Source: CAZZKG01 sp964654825
GTDB taxonomy: Bacteria > Gemmatimonadota > CAZMKB01
DNA length: 64,000 bases
Direction of reading: 5' to 3'
Assembly: GCA_964654825.1 (NCBI GenBank)
Contig: CAZZKG010000002.1
Span: forward strand, 62,001-126,000
Below the pieces are notes generated by a model. That model was not told the DNA's origin. It saw only the letters and a list, made by a program, of their open reading frames with translations, and ran no database searches. Made by a program: the position numbers and the translations under genes. Positions 45,005-53,946 of this stretch are shown here, in pieces. Numbering within the stretch: the stretch's first letter is position 1; every line of letters begins with the position of its first letter.

Positions 45005-45718
45005 TCAGGTCAGGTATTCCTGAATCCATGGATCCTGCTGGTTTTTGAGTTCTTCGACGGTCCCTTCGAAAATGATGTTACCTTCTCTTATCATCGAAAT
45101 CGTGTCAGCAACCATATATGCGCTGTTGAGCTCATGGGTGACGACGATGGAAGTGACTCCTTCCTTCGCGAGCTTGATGATGAGCCGGTTGATCTGTTTT
45201 GCCGTAATCGGATCGAGCCCGGTGGTGGGCTCGTCGTAGAAAAGAATGGCCGGATTTCCTGTGATTGCGCGGGCGATGGCGACCCGTTTCTTCATCCCGC
45301 CGCTGAGGTCGGCCGGCATCGCGTCGATCGCCTCTTCGAGATCGACGTATCTCAGTTTTTCCTCGACAATCCGGTCGATATCGTCCGGGTCCATCGAACC
45401 CTGTTCGATTAATTTGAACGCCACGTTCTCTCTCACGGTCAGAGAATCGAACAGGGCGCCGCCCTGAAAGACCATACCCATGATCCCCCTGATGTCGGTG
45501 AGCTGATCTTCGCTCATGTTCGTGATGTCCCGGCCATCGATGAGAATGGTACCCGAGTCCGGTTTGAGGAGGCCGAGGAGGATCTTCAGCGTGACACTCT
45601 TCCCGCAGCCGCTCGGACCGAGAATCACCCTGGTCTCGCCCTTCTCCACATGGAGGCTGATCCCCTTGAGGACCTCCTGTTCATCGAATGCTATTCGTGT
45701 ATCCTTCAGCTCTATCAT
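45005..45718 (-). CDS. mlaF: Phospholipid transport ATP-binding protein MlaF
   Basis: The 237-residue ABC ATPase has Walker A GPSGCGKSVT near residue 33, the signature LSGGMKKRVAIARA near 138 and Walker B AILFYDEPTTGLDP near 160, with the D-loop and the histidine in VTHELNSA. It powers the MlaE/MlaD lipid transport complex at the inner membrane. It lies 6 bp after mlaE and 10 bp before mlaD. Confidence 0.94.
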   Translation of the reverse strand: MIELKDTRIAFDEQEVLKGISLHVEKGETRVILGPSGCGKSVTLKILLGLLKPDSGTILIDGRDITNMSEDQLTDIRGIMGMVFQGGALFDSLTVRENVAFKLIEQGSMDPDDIDRIVEEKLRYVDLEEAIDAMPADLSGGMKKRVAIARAITGNPAILFYDEPTTGLDPITAKQINRLIIKLAKEGVTSIVVTHELNSAYMVADTISMIREGNIIFEGTVEELKNQQDPWIQEYLT

Positions 45719-45724
45719 GTGTCC

Positions 45725-46522
45725 CTAAAGCAGCGCGAAAAACAGTTTCGTAATAAAGAAATCGACCACGAGCACTAGAATGGAAGCAGTAACCACTGCA
45801 TTGGTAGTGTGTCTGCCGACACCTTCGGTACCTCCTGTCGTGGTGAGGCCGAAGTGGCAGCCGATGATGGTGACGACGAAACCGAAGATGAACGGTTTGG
45901 TCAGCCCTGTGAACATGTCCGTAAACGAGAGTGCGTCGATTACCGAATTCCAGTAGAAGGAGAGTCCGAGATTGAGGAAAACCAGTGCGATGATGAGGCC
46001 TCCTGCGAGGGCGATGAAATCCGCCAGCACCGTGAGAAGCGGTGCCATGATCGTCCCCGCCACGACCCGCGGCATAACCAGTTTTCTTATCGGGTCCGTG
46101 CCCATCGCTCTCATGGCACTGATCTGCTCGCTGACCTCCATGGAACCGAGCTCGGCCGCGATCCCCGAACCGATCCTGCCGGACAGCATGAGTGCCGTGA
46201 GCACGGGACCCAGCTCCCTGACCATAGTCACGGCGACGAGCCTCCCGACATACATCTTCGCTCCGAAGACCTCGAGCTCGTATGCGGACTGAAGAGCCAG
46301 CACCATCCCGGTAAAAAGCCCGGTCAGAATGATGATGGTAAGTGAACCGACTCCGATCTTGTCCATCTGTTCTATCGTGTCACGGAAATAGAAGGGAGGT
46401 CTCGGGAAGCGTCGGAACACACCACCGACGAGGACGGCGAGTTCCTGGACACCAAGGAATGCGTCTTTCACCGGTGTGAAAAGCCTTTCTGCGAATGTCT
46501 CAACCCGTTCTTCACCTGGCAT
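45725..46522 (-). CDS. mlaE: Phospholipid transport permease MlaE
   Basis: This 265-residue MlaE/YrbE-family permease has about five membrane segments and the conserved TVMVRELGPVLTALMLSGRIGSGIAAELGSM block near residues 95-130 and AMGTDPIRKLVMPRV near 138. It forms the membrane core of the Mla lipid transporter and is the first gene of the mlaEFD unit, with a promoter at 46553-46581. Confidence 0.94.
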   Translation of the reverse strand: MPGEERVETFAERLFTPVKDAFLGVQELAVLVGGVFRRFPRPPFYFRDTIEQMDKIGVGSLTIIILTGLFTGMVLALQSAYELEVFGAKMYVGRLVAVTMVRELGPVLTALMLSGRIGSGIAAELGSMEVSEQISAMRAMGTDPIRKLVMPRVVAGTIMAPLLTVLADFIALAGGLIIALVFLNLGLSFYWNSVIDALSFTDMFTGLTKPFIFGFVVTIIGCHFGLTTTGGTEGVGRHTTNAVVTASILVLVVDFFITKLFFALL

Positions 46523-46552
46523 GGGATCCCCATCTCATAGATAGATGTGAAT

Positions 46553-46581
46553 AAATAACATCGGGAGCTCCCCCATGTCAA
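46553..46581 (-). promoter_or_regulatory. Sigma70-type promoter for mlaEFD
   Basis: On the minus strand TTGACA (46581-46576), 17 nt, TTATTT (46558-46553), about 30 bp before the mlaE start. Confidence 0.6.
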
Positions 46582-46735
46582 TATCTGCACATTCCTTGCC
46601 ATCCCGGAAGAAATCGAAGATTCTCCAGACTCTGTAGAATAGGGTTTCCTTTTAAGAATCATACGAGTTACACTCACGACTTAACACTAACAAGTATCTC
46701 ATTCTATTCCGAATTATTCTGCTCTGGGTGATAGA

Positions 46736-46765
46736 TTGACTTTCTTCTTCCGGTTATGGTACAAT
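46736..46765 (+). promoter_or_regulatory. Sigma70-type promoter for the beta-helix gene
   Basis: TTGACT (46736-46741), 18 nt, TACAAT (46760-46765), followed by AT-rich sequence. Confidence 0.6.
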
Positions 46766-46852
46766 TAAAACATAAGTGTCTCTCAACCTTCAAATTCTTT
46801 ATGTCCAAAAGGCTCTGATGATCACTATTCTTTTACAAGGGAGTTACCTACC

Positions 46853-48299
46853 ATGTGGTTGAAGAATCTATTTATCTGTGGCATGTTGATAAGTTTCTCA
46901 TTCACCCCAATCCTCTATGCCACCACTATCCACGTCCCGGCCGACCAGCCGACGATCCAGGAAGGTATTAATGCAGCTGTGGATGGTGACACGGTCCTCG
47001 TAGCCCCTGGAACATATCAGGGATCAGGTAATCGTGCGCTGGATTTTATGGGGAAGGCTATCGTGGTACGGTCTTCTCACGGAGCTCTTCAAACTACGAT
47101 TGATTGTGAAAAGATGACTCGCGGACTCCGTATCTGGAGAGGTGAAGGTCCAGATTCCCGGATCGAAGGATTGACGATTGCGAATGGTTCCCTCCCTGTC
47201 AACGGAGGGGGTATTGAGATAAAACAATCGTCCCCCATCATTTCGGATTGTATCATCAGGGGATGCGTCGCTCCCAACGGAGGTGGAATACTCGTTTATG
47301 ACAATTCGAGCCCCGTCATAAGGCATTGTATCATTTTGAATAATACGGGAGATGCTTATGCTGGCGGCCTTTTAATTTCAGGAGGAGCGAGTCTCGTGGA
47401 AAACTGTGTTATCACAGGAAACTCAACTATCGCATTCGATGGTGGGGGAATATACTGTGAGGCCGGGGATGAGACAGTCATTCGTAATTGCTTGATAACG
47501 ATGAATCATGCAAATAATCAAGGAGGGGGGGGTGTACTGTATTCATTCGAACATGATTCTCAAAAACTGTACCATTGAGGGGAATAGTTGCGACCTGAGT
47601 TCAGGCGGAGGGATTCATGTAAACAGATGATCTCCATCAATTTATAATTGCTTACTCACCAATAATAACGCAGAAATTGGTGGGGGTATCAGTATATCAG
47701 GTTCAATACTTGAAATTAATAATTGTGTCATAGCGAAAAACACTGCCCTTAAAATGGGAGGGGGAGCTTACTGTCAGCGACAAGAGACTGATGTAACATT
47801 TAGAAATTGTACCTTCAGTTTGAATACAGCAGTGGAAGAAGGGGGTGCAATTCGTGGCTTTGGTGCGAATATTAATCTGATCAATTCAGTGTGCTGGAAC
47901 GATAGTGCCGGACTTGGAAGAGAAATATCTTTATGGGTTGGAGAAATAACAATTAGTTATAGTGACATATCATGGGGCCCGGATTCTATTTCACTTGAAC
48001 AGGGTGCCACGCTTAACTGGCTCGAAGGGAACATAACGGATGATCCAATGTTTGCTCATACGACTGATGGGGATTTTCATCTACTTATCGGATCACCATG
48101 TATTGACGCAGGTGATTCATCCATCCTGGATTCCTGCAAACCCCCGGGAAAGGGTAGGGCCCGGAGCGACATGGGCGCGTATGGCGGTGAGTTCAATTGC
48201 TGGGCGAGCGAACCTGCACTTGGCAGGACTGCAGTAATCGGCCTCCAACCGCCGGGTGTGGGACAAGCACCTCTTTACCCAGCATCAGAGACAGAATAA
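46853..48299 (+). pseudogene. Exported right-handed beta-helix protein, broken by a frameshift and a stop
   Basis: The first part (46853-47578) has a signal peptide (1-23), the polymorphic-repeat N-terminus TIHVPADQPTIQEGINAAVDGDTVLVAPGTY, and rungs such as SSPIISDCIIRGCVAPNGGGI. At an 8-G run (47525-47532) the frame shifts: the continuing rungs (VYCIHSNMILKNCTIEGNS) lie in the other frame, which then meets one TGA at 47628-47630 before continuing with SPSIYNCLLTNN and MGGGAYCQRQ to the end at 48299. The C-terminus (SPCIDAGDSS ... SDMGAYGGEF) is intact. The original product would be about 480 residues, a secreted parallel beta-helix of unknown ligand. Sequencing error or slippage at the G run could account for the first lesion but not the TGA. 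Confidence 0.75.
47085..47195 (+). repeat. Source copy of a 111-bp segment repeated at 50388-50498
   Basis: This part of the beta-helix gene aligns without gaps to 50388-50498 with 12 differences counted by hand. Confidence 0.85.
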
Positions 48300-48701
48300 A
48301 GAGAGAGAGTATGGCCCGCTCCGTTAGCAGTTCTTGCCTGCCCCCGTTGTGAGACAGAGATGAAGATCATTTCGGTTCTCACCAAAACTGAACCTGTCCA
48401 CATAATCTTCGCTCATCTCAAGGCGAAAGGTAGCAACGCCCGGGGGGACCGTTCGCAGACAGTGCCGCATGAGATTCTCTCCACTCTCGCCCTCCTGAGT
48501 TATCATGGGCCCCCCTGAAGGATCAGTGTGTTCTGGAGGGGAAATTCTCCTCTTGTACGCCTTCTGTAATGGCCTTCTCTGAGGAATATCAACAGGAATT
48601 CTGCTGGGAATATTGGATTGTTGACTTGACATCCCCTGATGGATGAGGTAGAATCGAAATATAAAAAGATGTGAAAATTTAGGTTTTCTTATTGTAGTAC
48701 T
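48300..48701. other. Intergenic region after the beta-helix gene
   Basis: A minus-strand open frame (48632-48324, 102 codons) is present but has no recognisable family and no clear ribosome site. A good plus-strand promoter lies at 48626-48654. Otherwise nothing is seen. Confidence 0.4.
48626..48654 (+). promoter_or_regulatory. Sigma70-type promoter
   Basis: TTGACA (48626-48631), 17 nt, TAGAAT (48649-48654), upstream of the PpiC-tail fragment. Confidence 0.65.
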
Positions 48702-48887
48702 ATGAGGATGTCAAGAAGGAATACAGTCATCATCCAGGTGTACGACAAAAGACAGACAGGCCAGCGGAGCTTTCAAGAGGTAGAAGAATCGATCGAGGAC
48801 ATCATCACAAGACAGAAGACCGGCGAGCAAGTTGAAAACCTTCTCAAAGAACTGCGCAGCAATTCCGACATTGAGATCATGAGATAA
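48702..48887 (+). pseudogene. Orphan C-terminal fragment resembling a PpiC/SurA-type peptidyl-prolyl isomerase
   Basis: In this 61-residue frame the last 40 residues (SFQEVEESIEDIITRQKTGE ... LLKELRSNSDIEI) look like the final helix and strand of parvulin-type exported isomerases, where the sequence SFEEV...I...L...K..E....L..LR..A.IEI is usual. The catalytic domain and signal are absent. It may be a remnant of a deleted gene or, since a consensus promoter precedes it, a short expressed peptide. A ribosome site before the ATG is not convincing. Confidence 0.4.
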
Positions 48888-49016
48888 GGATTCCTTTCAC
48901 CGGAAGTGGTGACTTCAGCCTCATGGATGTCGACACGAGCCCCGGGTCTCATCAGGATAAAATTCTGATCCAGCCTCTTTCTACATCATTTCCGGGAGAA
49001 GTCCTGAAACACTGTA

Positions 49017-49045
49017 TTGACAAATGCAAAATCGCCTGCTAGTAT
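49017..49045 (+). promoter_or_regulatory. Sigma70-type promoter for the glycosyltransferase gene
   Basis: TTGACA (49017-49022), 17 nt, TAGTAT (49040-49045), 28 bp before the GTG start. Confidence 0.7.
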
Positions 49046-49072
49046 CTGCTGTAACAGCAGGAGTAACCACCT

Positions 49073-50212
49073 GTGAAGATCGCAATAGACATCAGAGAAG
49101 TTCAAACAATCCCTACCGGTGTCGGACGGTATTTTCTCGGTCTTGTTCATGGTTTGCTGAACATCGATTCCAGCCACACTTTTACACTGATTGTCAACAA
49201 AGACAATCCACTTACCGGCCGTTCATGGCCCGGTAACTGGAACCTGGTCACCGTCGGTTCATATCCCAAAACCATCAGGCATCACTTCAACTTTGCCCGC
49301 GAAATTGACAGCATCGACATCGACCTGCTCATTACCAATCCTTTTGGCTATTCAATTTTTCTGAAGCACCCTTACGCTCTGATCATTCTGGACATGATCA
49401 ACAGAAGGTTTTCCGGTCTGGTAACTTTCAAAGCACGTCTCTATGAAATATTTCTGGCCAGACATGCAGCCTCTAAGGCCAATCTTATCCTGACCGACTC
49501 CTGTTATTCACGATGCGACATCCAACATTACCTAGGACAGGATCAGAAAAAAATCGCAGTAACGTATCTCTCCGCAGATCCCGTTTTCTCCTCGATGCAG
49601 ACATCTGATAAAAGAGAACTGGTGCTTCGCCGGCTATTGATACACCGCGATTTCTTTCTCTATGTCGGTAACCGACGACTTCACAAGAATCTGGATTTCC
49701 TTCTCAGGACTTACTCTCTCCTGAAAAAGAAATGGGAAGAAGACCATCCGGTACCTTTACTGGTCATAGCCGGTGATGTCGATAGATTAAAATCGACCAG
49801 GAAAGATACCGATCTCCAATCCAGGATCAGGGAACTTAGCATCCAGGATGACATTGTAATGACGGGGAGAGTCTCCGATGATGACCTGTCCTGTCTTTAC
49901 CAGTCAGCACTGTTCCTGGCTCACCCCGCTCTGATCGAGGGATTTGGATTGACGCCTCTTGAAGCGATGTACAGCGGATGTCCGGTCGTTGCCAGTAACA
50001 CGGCTTCCATACCTGAAGTCGTCGGTGATGCCGGTATACTTCTCGATCCTCACGACATGCAGCTCTGGGCAACAACGATGAAGAATCTCATACTCTCCGA
50101 GGGGAAACGTCATACATTAACAGAGCTGGGACTGGTCAAGGCCAACGATTTCAGCTGGACGAGATGCGCAACAGAGACGCTCGAAGCAATCGAGAGGACT
50201 GTCAAACTGTGA
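49073..50212 (+). CDS. Glycosyltransferase (GT-B, family 4 type)
   Basis: This 379-residue retaining-type glycosyltransferase has an N-terminal Rossmann domain beginning KIAIDIREVQTIPTGVGRYF and a C-terminal donor-binding domain with YVGNRRLHKNLDFLL near 200, HPALIEGFGLTPLEAMYSGCPVVASNTASIPEV near 285-318 (the EGFGL..EAM signature) and GDAGILLDPHD. It probably builds a surface polysaccharide. The start is GTG at 49073 with AGGAG upstream and a strong promoter. It sits alone between two relics of the beta-helix gene. Confidence 0.9.
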   Translation: MKIAIDIREVQTIPTGVGRYFLGLVHGLLNIDSSHTFTLIVNKDNPLTGRSWPGNWNLVTVGSYPKTIRHHFNFAREIDSIDIDLLITNPFGYSIFLKHPYALIILDMINRRFSGLVTFKARLYEIFLARHAASKANLILTDSCYSRCDIQHYLGQDQKKIAVTYLSADPVFSSMQTSDKRELVLRRLLIHRDFFLYVGNRRLHKNLDFLLRTYSLLKKKWEEDHPVPLLVIAGDVDRLKSTRKDTDLQSRIRELSIQDDIVMTGRVSDDDLSCLYQSALFLAHPALIEGFGLTPLEAMYSGCPVVASNTASIPEVVGDAGILLDPHDMQLWATTMKNLILSEGKRHTLTELGLVKANDFSWTRCATETLEAIERTVKL

Positions 50213-50541
50213 AAACGGTCAACACTGTCTGTGCGAGAGATTGTTATGACAGTTGTTTCACGCACGCCACCCTGGATGAAGACGGCAGAATTCAATCGGT
50301 ACGAGGTGATGCTTTACACCTGGTGATCCGGGGTTTTTAATTGCCAGAGAGGGAACAGGGACGTCTCGAATATTTCCGCCAACAGAACTCTCCAAACCAC
50401 GATTGATTGTGAATAGATGAATCGTGAGCTCCGTATCTGGAGAGGTGAAGGATCAGATTCCCGGTTCGAAGGGTTAACGATTGCGAATGGTTCCCTCCAT
50501 TTCATGGTGTTGATCTTCGAATTAATGACGATCGAGTGTTC
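50213..50541. other. Intergenic region with a gene relic
   Basis: It contains the 111-bp beta-helix relic (50388-50498). The rest shows no gene. Confidence 0.6.
50388..50498 (+). repeat. Relic copy of the beta-helix gene (111 bp)
   Basis: It is about 89% identical to 47085-47195, ungapped, same orientation. In the frame of the parent it reads TTIDCE, a TAG stop, then MNRELRIWRGEGSDSRFEGL and ends abruptly, so it is non-functional. Confidence 0.85.
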
Positions 50542-52386
50542 TCACTGGACGTATCCGAGCGACTTGAGATCATTCTCCATCTTGTTATCAATATCAACCC
50601 GGCTGTCTTCCCGGGCAAAGCCACTCCCTTTCTGTTTTAACCAATCCAGGAGATCTTTTTGCAGGGAGAAGGTTAGCTCGGTATCCAACTGTGCTATATC
50701 GTACCTCTCACCGGGATCACCTATGATATCATAAAGCAGGAAACGGCCACCCATCTTGCCTGTTAGTCCCTTTTCCACGGTTTTATATATGAGGTGATAG
50801 CGAGATGTCCTGAGAGAAAACTCGAATATATCGGTTCTCAAATCAGAGAAAGCGGGTCTCTCTTTGAGAATTTCCCCCTCCAGATAGGGGCTCAGCGACA
50901 CTCCGCTCATTCCGGGAGGATTCTGTATCCCCATATAATCGAGAATAGTTGGCATCACGTCGATTAGCGTAACCGGTTCTTCGATCTGTGTGCCTCCATA
51001 TTCACCATGAGGAAATCGTATAATCAATGGAACCTTGATCATCTCATCGTAGAGAGTTTGACCGTGCGACGTATGTTGATGTTCCCCAAATTCCTCACCG
51101 TGGTCTGCTGTGATGATTATCATCAGGTTATCGTACAGTCCCTGCTTCTTGAGATATTTGAAAAGTTCTTCAATCTGATTATCCATATATTTGATCGAAG
51201 CATCATACACTTTTTCGAGGTGCCGGACCTCAGCCGCTTCTTCTTCACCAAGCTCAGCATACTGGAAGAGATAAATATAGGATTTGATATCTTCCCATTC
51301 GTGATGCTTTCCACTGCAGTCAGGATCAAATTGGTTCAGGATTTCGGGGGATGTTTGATAGTTGTGAATGCAGTAGGTATGGAGAAAAAGGAAAAATGGT
51401 TGAGAAGCATGTTTTTCTATGAACTGGAGAGATCTGGTATCGAACAAATTCCGGTAGTCGAGAGGGGTGTCAGAGTATATGTCGAATCCCTCCTTAAAGC
51501 CTAAATAACCACTGAGAAATCCTCCACCGGTGTATGCAGCTGATGTAAAGAAATTGTTCCTCAATAGTTCCGCGAGCATAACTCCTCTTCCCTGGCTCGT
51601 ATGCTGAGTTGATTTTCTGACGGTGGCTCCATGCTCTATTGGATACTGAGAGGTGAAGAGTGACATGTGTGCGGGGAGTGTCCACGATGATTGACTGAAA
51701 GCGTTGTGAAAGAGTACCGCCTCTGCGGCGAAGGTGTCGAGGAAAGGGCTCGTAGGAGCATCATACCCATAACATCCAAGGTGGTCACTCCTCAGAGTAT
51801 CAAGTGATATCAGTAGTACGGATGGATAATCAGCCCGGTTACTCTTTCTCAGGTATGTTATTAACATGTTGAGTGTCAAAGTCGCGACAAGGATAATGAA
51901 ACACAGGATGTTCAGGACAGAGAACGTACTTCTAGAAGAAGAAAGAAAGTGTGTAATCCTGTGCCGGATAAAATACAAAACTGCCGAGAGGATTAAAAAA
52001 ACACCGACGAATGCTGCATTCGAAATGAATCCGTGGAGGGAAAGGAGAGGTTGAAATATGTCCATAGTGTTGAAATAATACCCTCCAAGGACAAACAGGA
52101 AAAAAACCAGAATGGCGGGAAAGACCGTTTTGATGAGTTCTGAAATTTCCCGCTTACCGATCCTCGAGAGAAGAAAAAAAACCAAGAGGACAAATAGAAA
52201 CAATATAATTGCCACAGGTAGACAGGTGTTCAGTATGTCTCTCGCAACGATAAGTGCTGTGTAATACAGTGAATAGAAGAAATATTTATTCTTCACGGAA
52301 TAAATAAACGTAATCGAGCAGGCAAGGAGAAAGACAGCGGTAACAAAAAGAGAGAATATCCTGAGAAATAGTACAGTTAGCTTCAT
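50542..52386 (-). CDS. Membrane-anchored sulfatase-fold (alkaline phosphatase superfamily) protein
   Basis: The 614-residue protein has five membrane helices (about residues 1-175) and then a periplasmic alkaline-phosphatase-fold domain starting LLISLDTLRSDHLGCYGYD near 193, with metal site residues in TADHGEEFGEH near 430. The segment where sulfatases carry the formylglycine Cys/Ser-x-Pro-x-Arg motif reads SSWTLPAHMSL, so an aryl-sulfatase mechanism is doubtful. A threonine nucleophile, as in phosphotransferases such as LtaS or EptA, is plausible. It ends LKSLGYVQ, the same kind of tail as the gene at 56406. Confidence 0.8.
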   Translation of the reverse strand: MKLTVLFLRIFSLFVTAVFLLACSITFIYSVKNKYFFYSLYYTALIVARDILNTCLPVAIILFLFVLLVFFLLSRIGKREISELIKTVFPAILVFFLFVLGGYYFNTMDIFQPLLSLHGFISNAAFVGVFLILSAVLYFIRHRITHFLSSSRSTFSVLNILCFIILVATLTLNMLITYLRKSNRADYPSVLLISLDTLRSDHLGCYGYDAPTSPFLDTFAAEAVLFHNAFSQSSWTLPAHMSLFTSQYPIEHGATVRKSTQHTSQGRGVMLAELLRNNFFTSAAYTGGGFLSGYLGFKEGFDIYSDTPLDYRNLFDTRSLQFIEKHASQPFFLFLHTYCIHNYQTSPEILNQFDPDCSGKHHEWEDIKSYIYLFQYAELGEEEAAEVRHLEKVYDASIKYMDNQIEELFKYLKKQGLYDNLMIIITADHGEEFGEHQHTSHGQTLYDEMIKVPLIIRFPHGEYGGTQIEEPVTLIDVMPTILDYMGIQNPPGMSGVSLSPYLEGEILKERPAFSDLRTDIFEFSLRTSRYHLIYKTVEKGLTGKMGGRFLLYDIIGDPGERYDIAQLDTELTFSLQKDLLDWLKQKGSGFAREDSRVDIDNKMENDLKSLGYVQ

Positions 52387-52409
52387 CGTTACACCCCTTG
52401 ATCAGATTT

Positions 52410-52438
52410 ATTATATCCGAACAAGGAATGCAAGTCAA
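52410..52438 (-). promoter_or_regulatory. Sigma70-type promoter for the sulfatase-fold gene
   Basis: On the minus strand TTGACT (52438-52433), 17 nt, TATAAT (52415-52410), 24 bp before the ATG; expected +1 is very close to the start codon, so the leader is short. Confidence 0.7.
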
Positions 52439-52664
52439 CCATCGCCCCGCATCAGCAGATTGCCGTTCTCAAGCTCCGGAAATCGAATCGCCTGTTCCGG
52501 ATAAGGTTGTCCGCATTGTGGAAAGAATGGCGTTTTGTTCTAACGATCGTCAAACCCGAAACCGTTCGCTTCCCTATACGTGTATCAACAGGATCTGACA
52601 TATATACTTTTTGTTGGTCTGTCCCCTGGATCGGACAGCGCTTTCTGGAAGGACAGGAGTGATC

Positions 52665-52693
52665 TTGACAGCAAAAAAGAGAGACGTTATATT
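52665..52693 (+). promoter_or_regulatory. Sigma70-type promoter for the tRNA-Gly/tRNA-Cys unit
   Basis: TTGACA (52665-52670), 17 nt, TATATT (52688-52693), 10 bp before the first tRNA base. The rest of the 52439-52664 space shows no gene. Confidence 0.75.
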
Positions 52694-52703
52694 GATGCCT
52701 CGG

Positions 52704-52779
<76 letters not shown>

Positions 52780-52789
52780 TTGTATTGTC

Positions 52790-52861
<72 letters not shown>

Positions 52862-52872
52862 TTGATTTATCC

Positions 52873-53916
52873 TCACCCGTGGTACAGGGTAATCTTCCCC
52901 ACCTTGCCGGTTGCGATGAGCTCCATCCCCCTGTCATACTCGCTGAAGGTCATCTCGTGCGTCAGTACGGGAGTGATGTCGAGTTGCCCTGAATCGAGCA
53001 GACTCTGAGCCTGAAACCAGGTTTTGAACATGATCCTCCCGTTGATGCCCTGGAGAGTGATACCTTTAAAGATCACTTCTTTCGCGAGATCTATCTCACT
53101 TTTCCCGGGGGGAATCCCGAGGAACGAGGCGCGGCCCCCGGGTCTCAGAAGTTCGAGGCCTTGGTGAATCGCCTTCTCGTTCCCGGACATCTCGAGGTGG
53201 ACGTCGACCCACTTTCTGCCTGATTTCTCTCTAGCGCTGGAAACAATGTCTTCCTGAGTGGCGTTTATGGTAATATCAGCTCCCATCGCCTCCGCAATTT
53301 CCAGGCGATAGTCCTGGACATCGGTGGCGATCACGGATTTTGCGCCCGAAGCTTTCAGCACTCCGATGCTGAAGAGCCCGATCGGCCCGCATCCGGTCAC
53401 GAGGGTCGAAAGGCCGGCCACATCCCCGGCCAGCGCCGTGTGGACGGCATTGCCGAGCGGTTCCATCACGCTCGCTACCTTAAGCGGTGTGTCTTTCCCC
53501 ACCTTCCAGGCATTCTCCTCCGGGAGGGTGACGTATTCCGCGTAACTGCCATCCCGGTCGACGCCCAGGATCTGGACGTTCTCGCAGATGTGGGCATTCC
53601 CTGTCCGGCAAAGGCGGCACGTGTAGTCTGCGATGTGTGTCTCGGCAGTCACGAAGTCGCCGAGTTTCAATCGTTTTGTGCCTTCTCCGAGTCCGACCAC
53701 CTCAGCGGCAAACTCGTGACCTATGATCCTCGGCGGTTTGACACGGGAGGCCGACCACTCATCCCATTCATAGATGTGGACATCGGTCCCGCAGATGGAC
53801 ATGACTTTTACATCGAGCAGGACTTCACCCAACCCCGGCTGGGGAACGGGTACATCTTTCAGCCTGAAGCCCGGGCCTGCTTTTTCTTTCACAAGGGCTT
53901 TCATCGTTTCCTTCAT
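52873..53916 (-). CDS. tdh: L-threonine 3-dehydrogenase (zinc-dependent MDR family)
   Basis: The 347-residue medium-chain dehydrogenase has catalytic zinc ligands in SICGTDVHIYEWDEWS (Cys near 43) and PRIIGHEFAAEVVG (His near 68). The nucleotide-binding GCGPIGLFSIGVLKASGA is near 170. The DVHIYEWDEW segment is diagnostic for Tdh, which oxidises L-threonine to 2-amino-3-oxobutyrate with NAD. The structural zinc site shows only three of the four usual cysteines (CRLC and IC; the first position is Asp by alignment with E. coli Tdh). It is the last gene of a three-gene minus-strand group with the aminotransferase and D-3-phosphoglycerate-dehydrogenase-like genes. Confidence 0.87.
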   Translation of the reverse strand: MKETMKALVKEKAGPGFRLKDVPVPQPGLGEVLLDVKVMSICGTDVHIYEWDEWSASRVKPPRIIGHEFAAEVVGLGEGTKRLKLGDFVTAETHIADYTCRLCRTGNAHICENVQILGVDRDGSYAEYVTLPEENAWKVGKDTPLKVASVMEPLGNAVHTALAGDVAGLSTLVTGCGPIGLFSIGVLKASGAKSVIATDVQDYRLEIAEAMGADITINATQEDIVSSAREKSGRKWVDVHLEMSGNEKAIHQGLELLRPGGRASFLGIPPGKSEIDLAKEVIFKGITLQGINGRIMFKTWFQAQSLLDSGQLDITPVLTHEMTFSEYDRGMELIATGKVGKITLYHG

Positions 53917-53946
53917 GTTTTCCCTTTCTTGCGGGAGAGAGCCGAC

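Larger units (their letters stand above)
46523..46852. other. Divergent intergenic region between mlaE and the beta-helix gene
   Basis: An AT-rich stretch with one promoter for each direction (46553-46581 minus, 46736-46765 plus). No gene is seen. Confidence 0.6.

Noticed and set aside
47628..47630. Selenocysteine reading of the TGA in the beta-helix gene.
   Set aside because: The gene is already broken by a frameshift upstream, and no SECIS-like hairpin follows.
48324..48632. Minus-strand 102-codon frame.
   Set aside because: No family, no ribosome site, and the plus strand carries a clear promoter through its 5' end.
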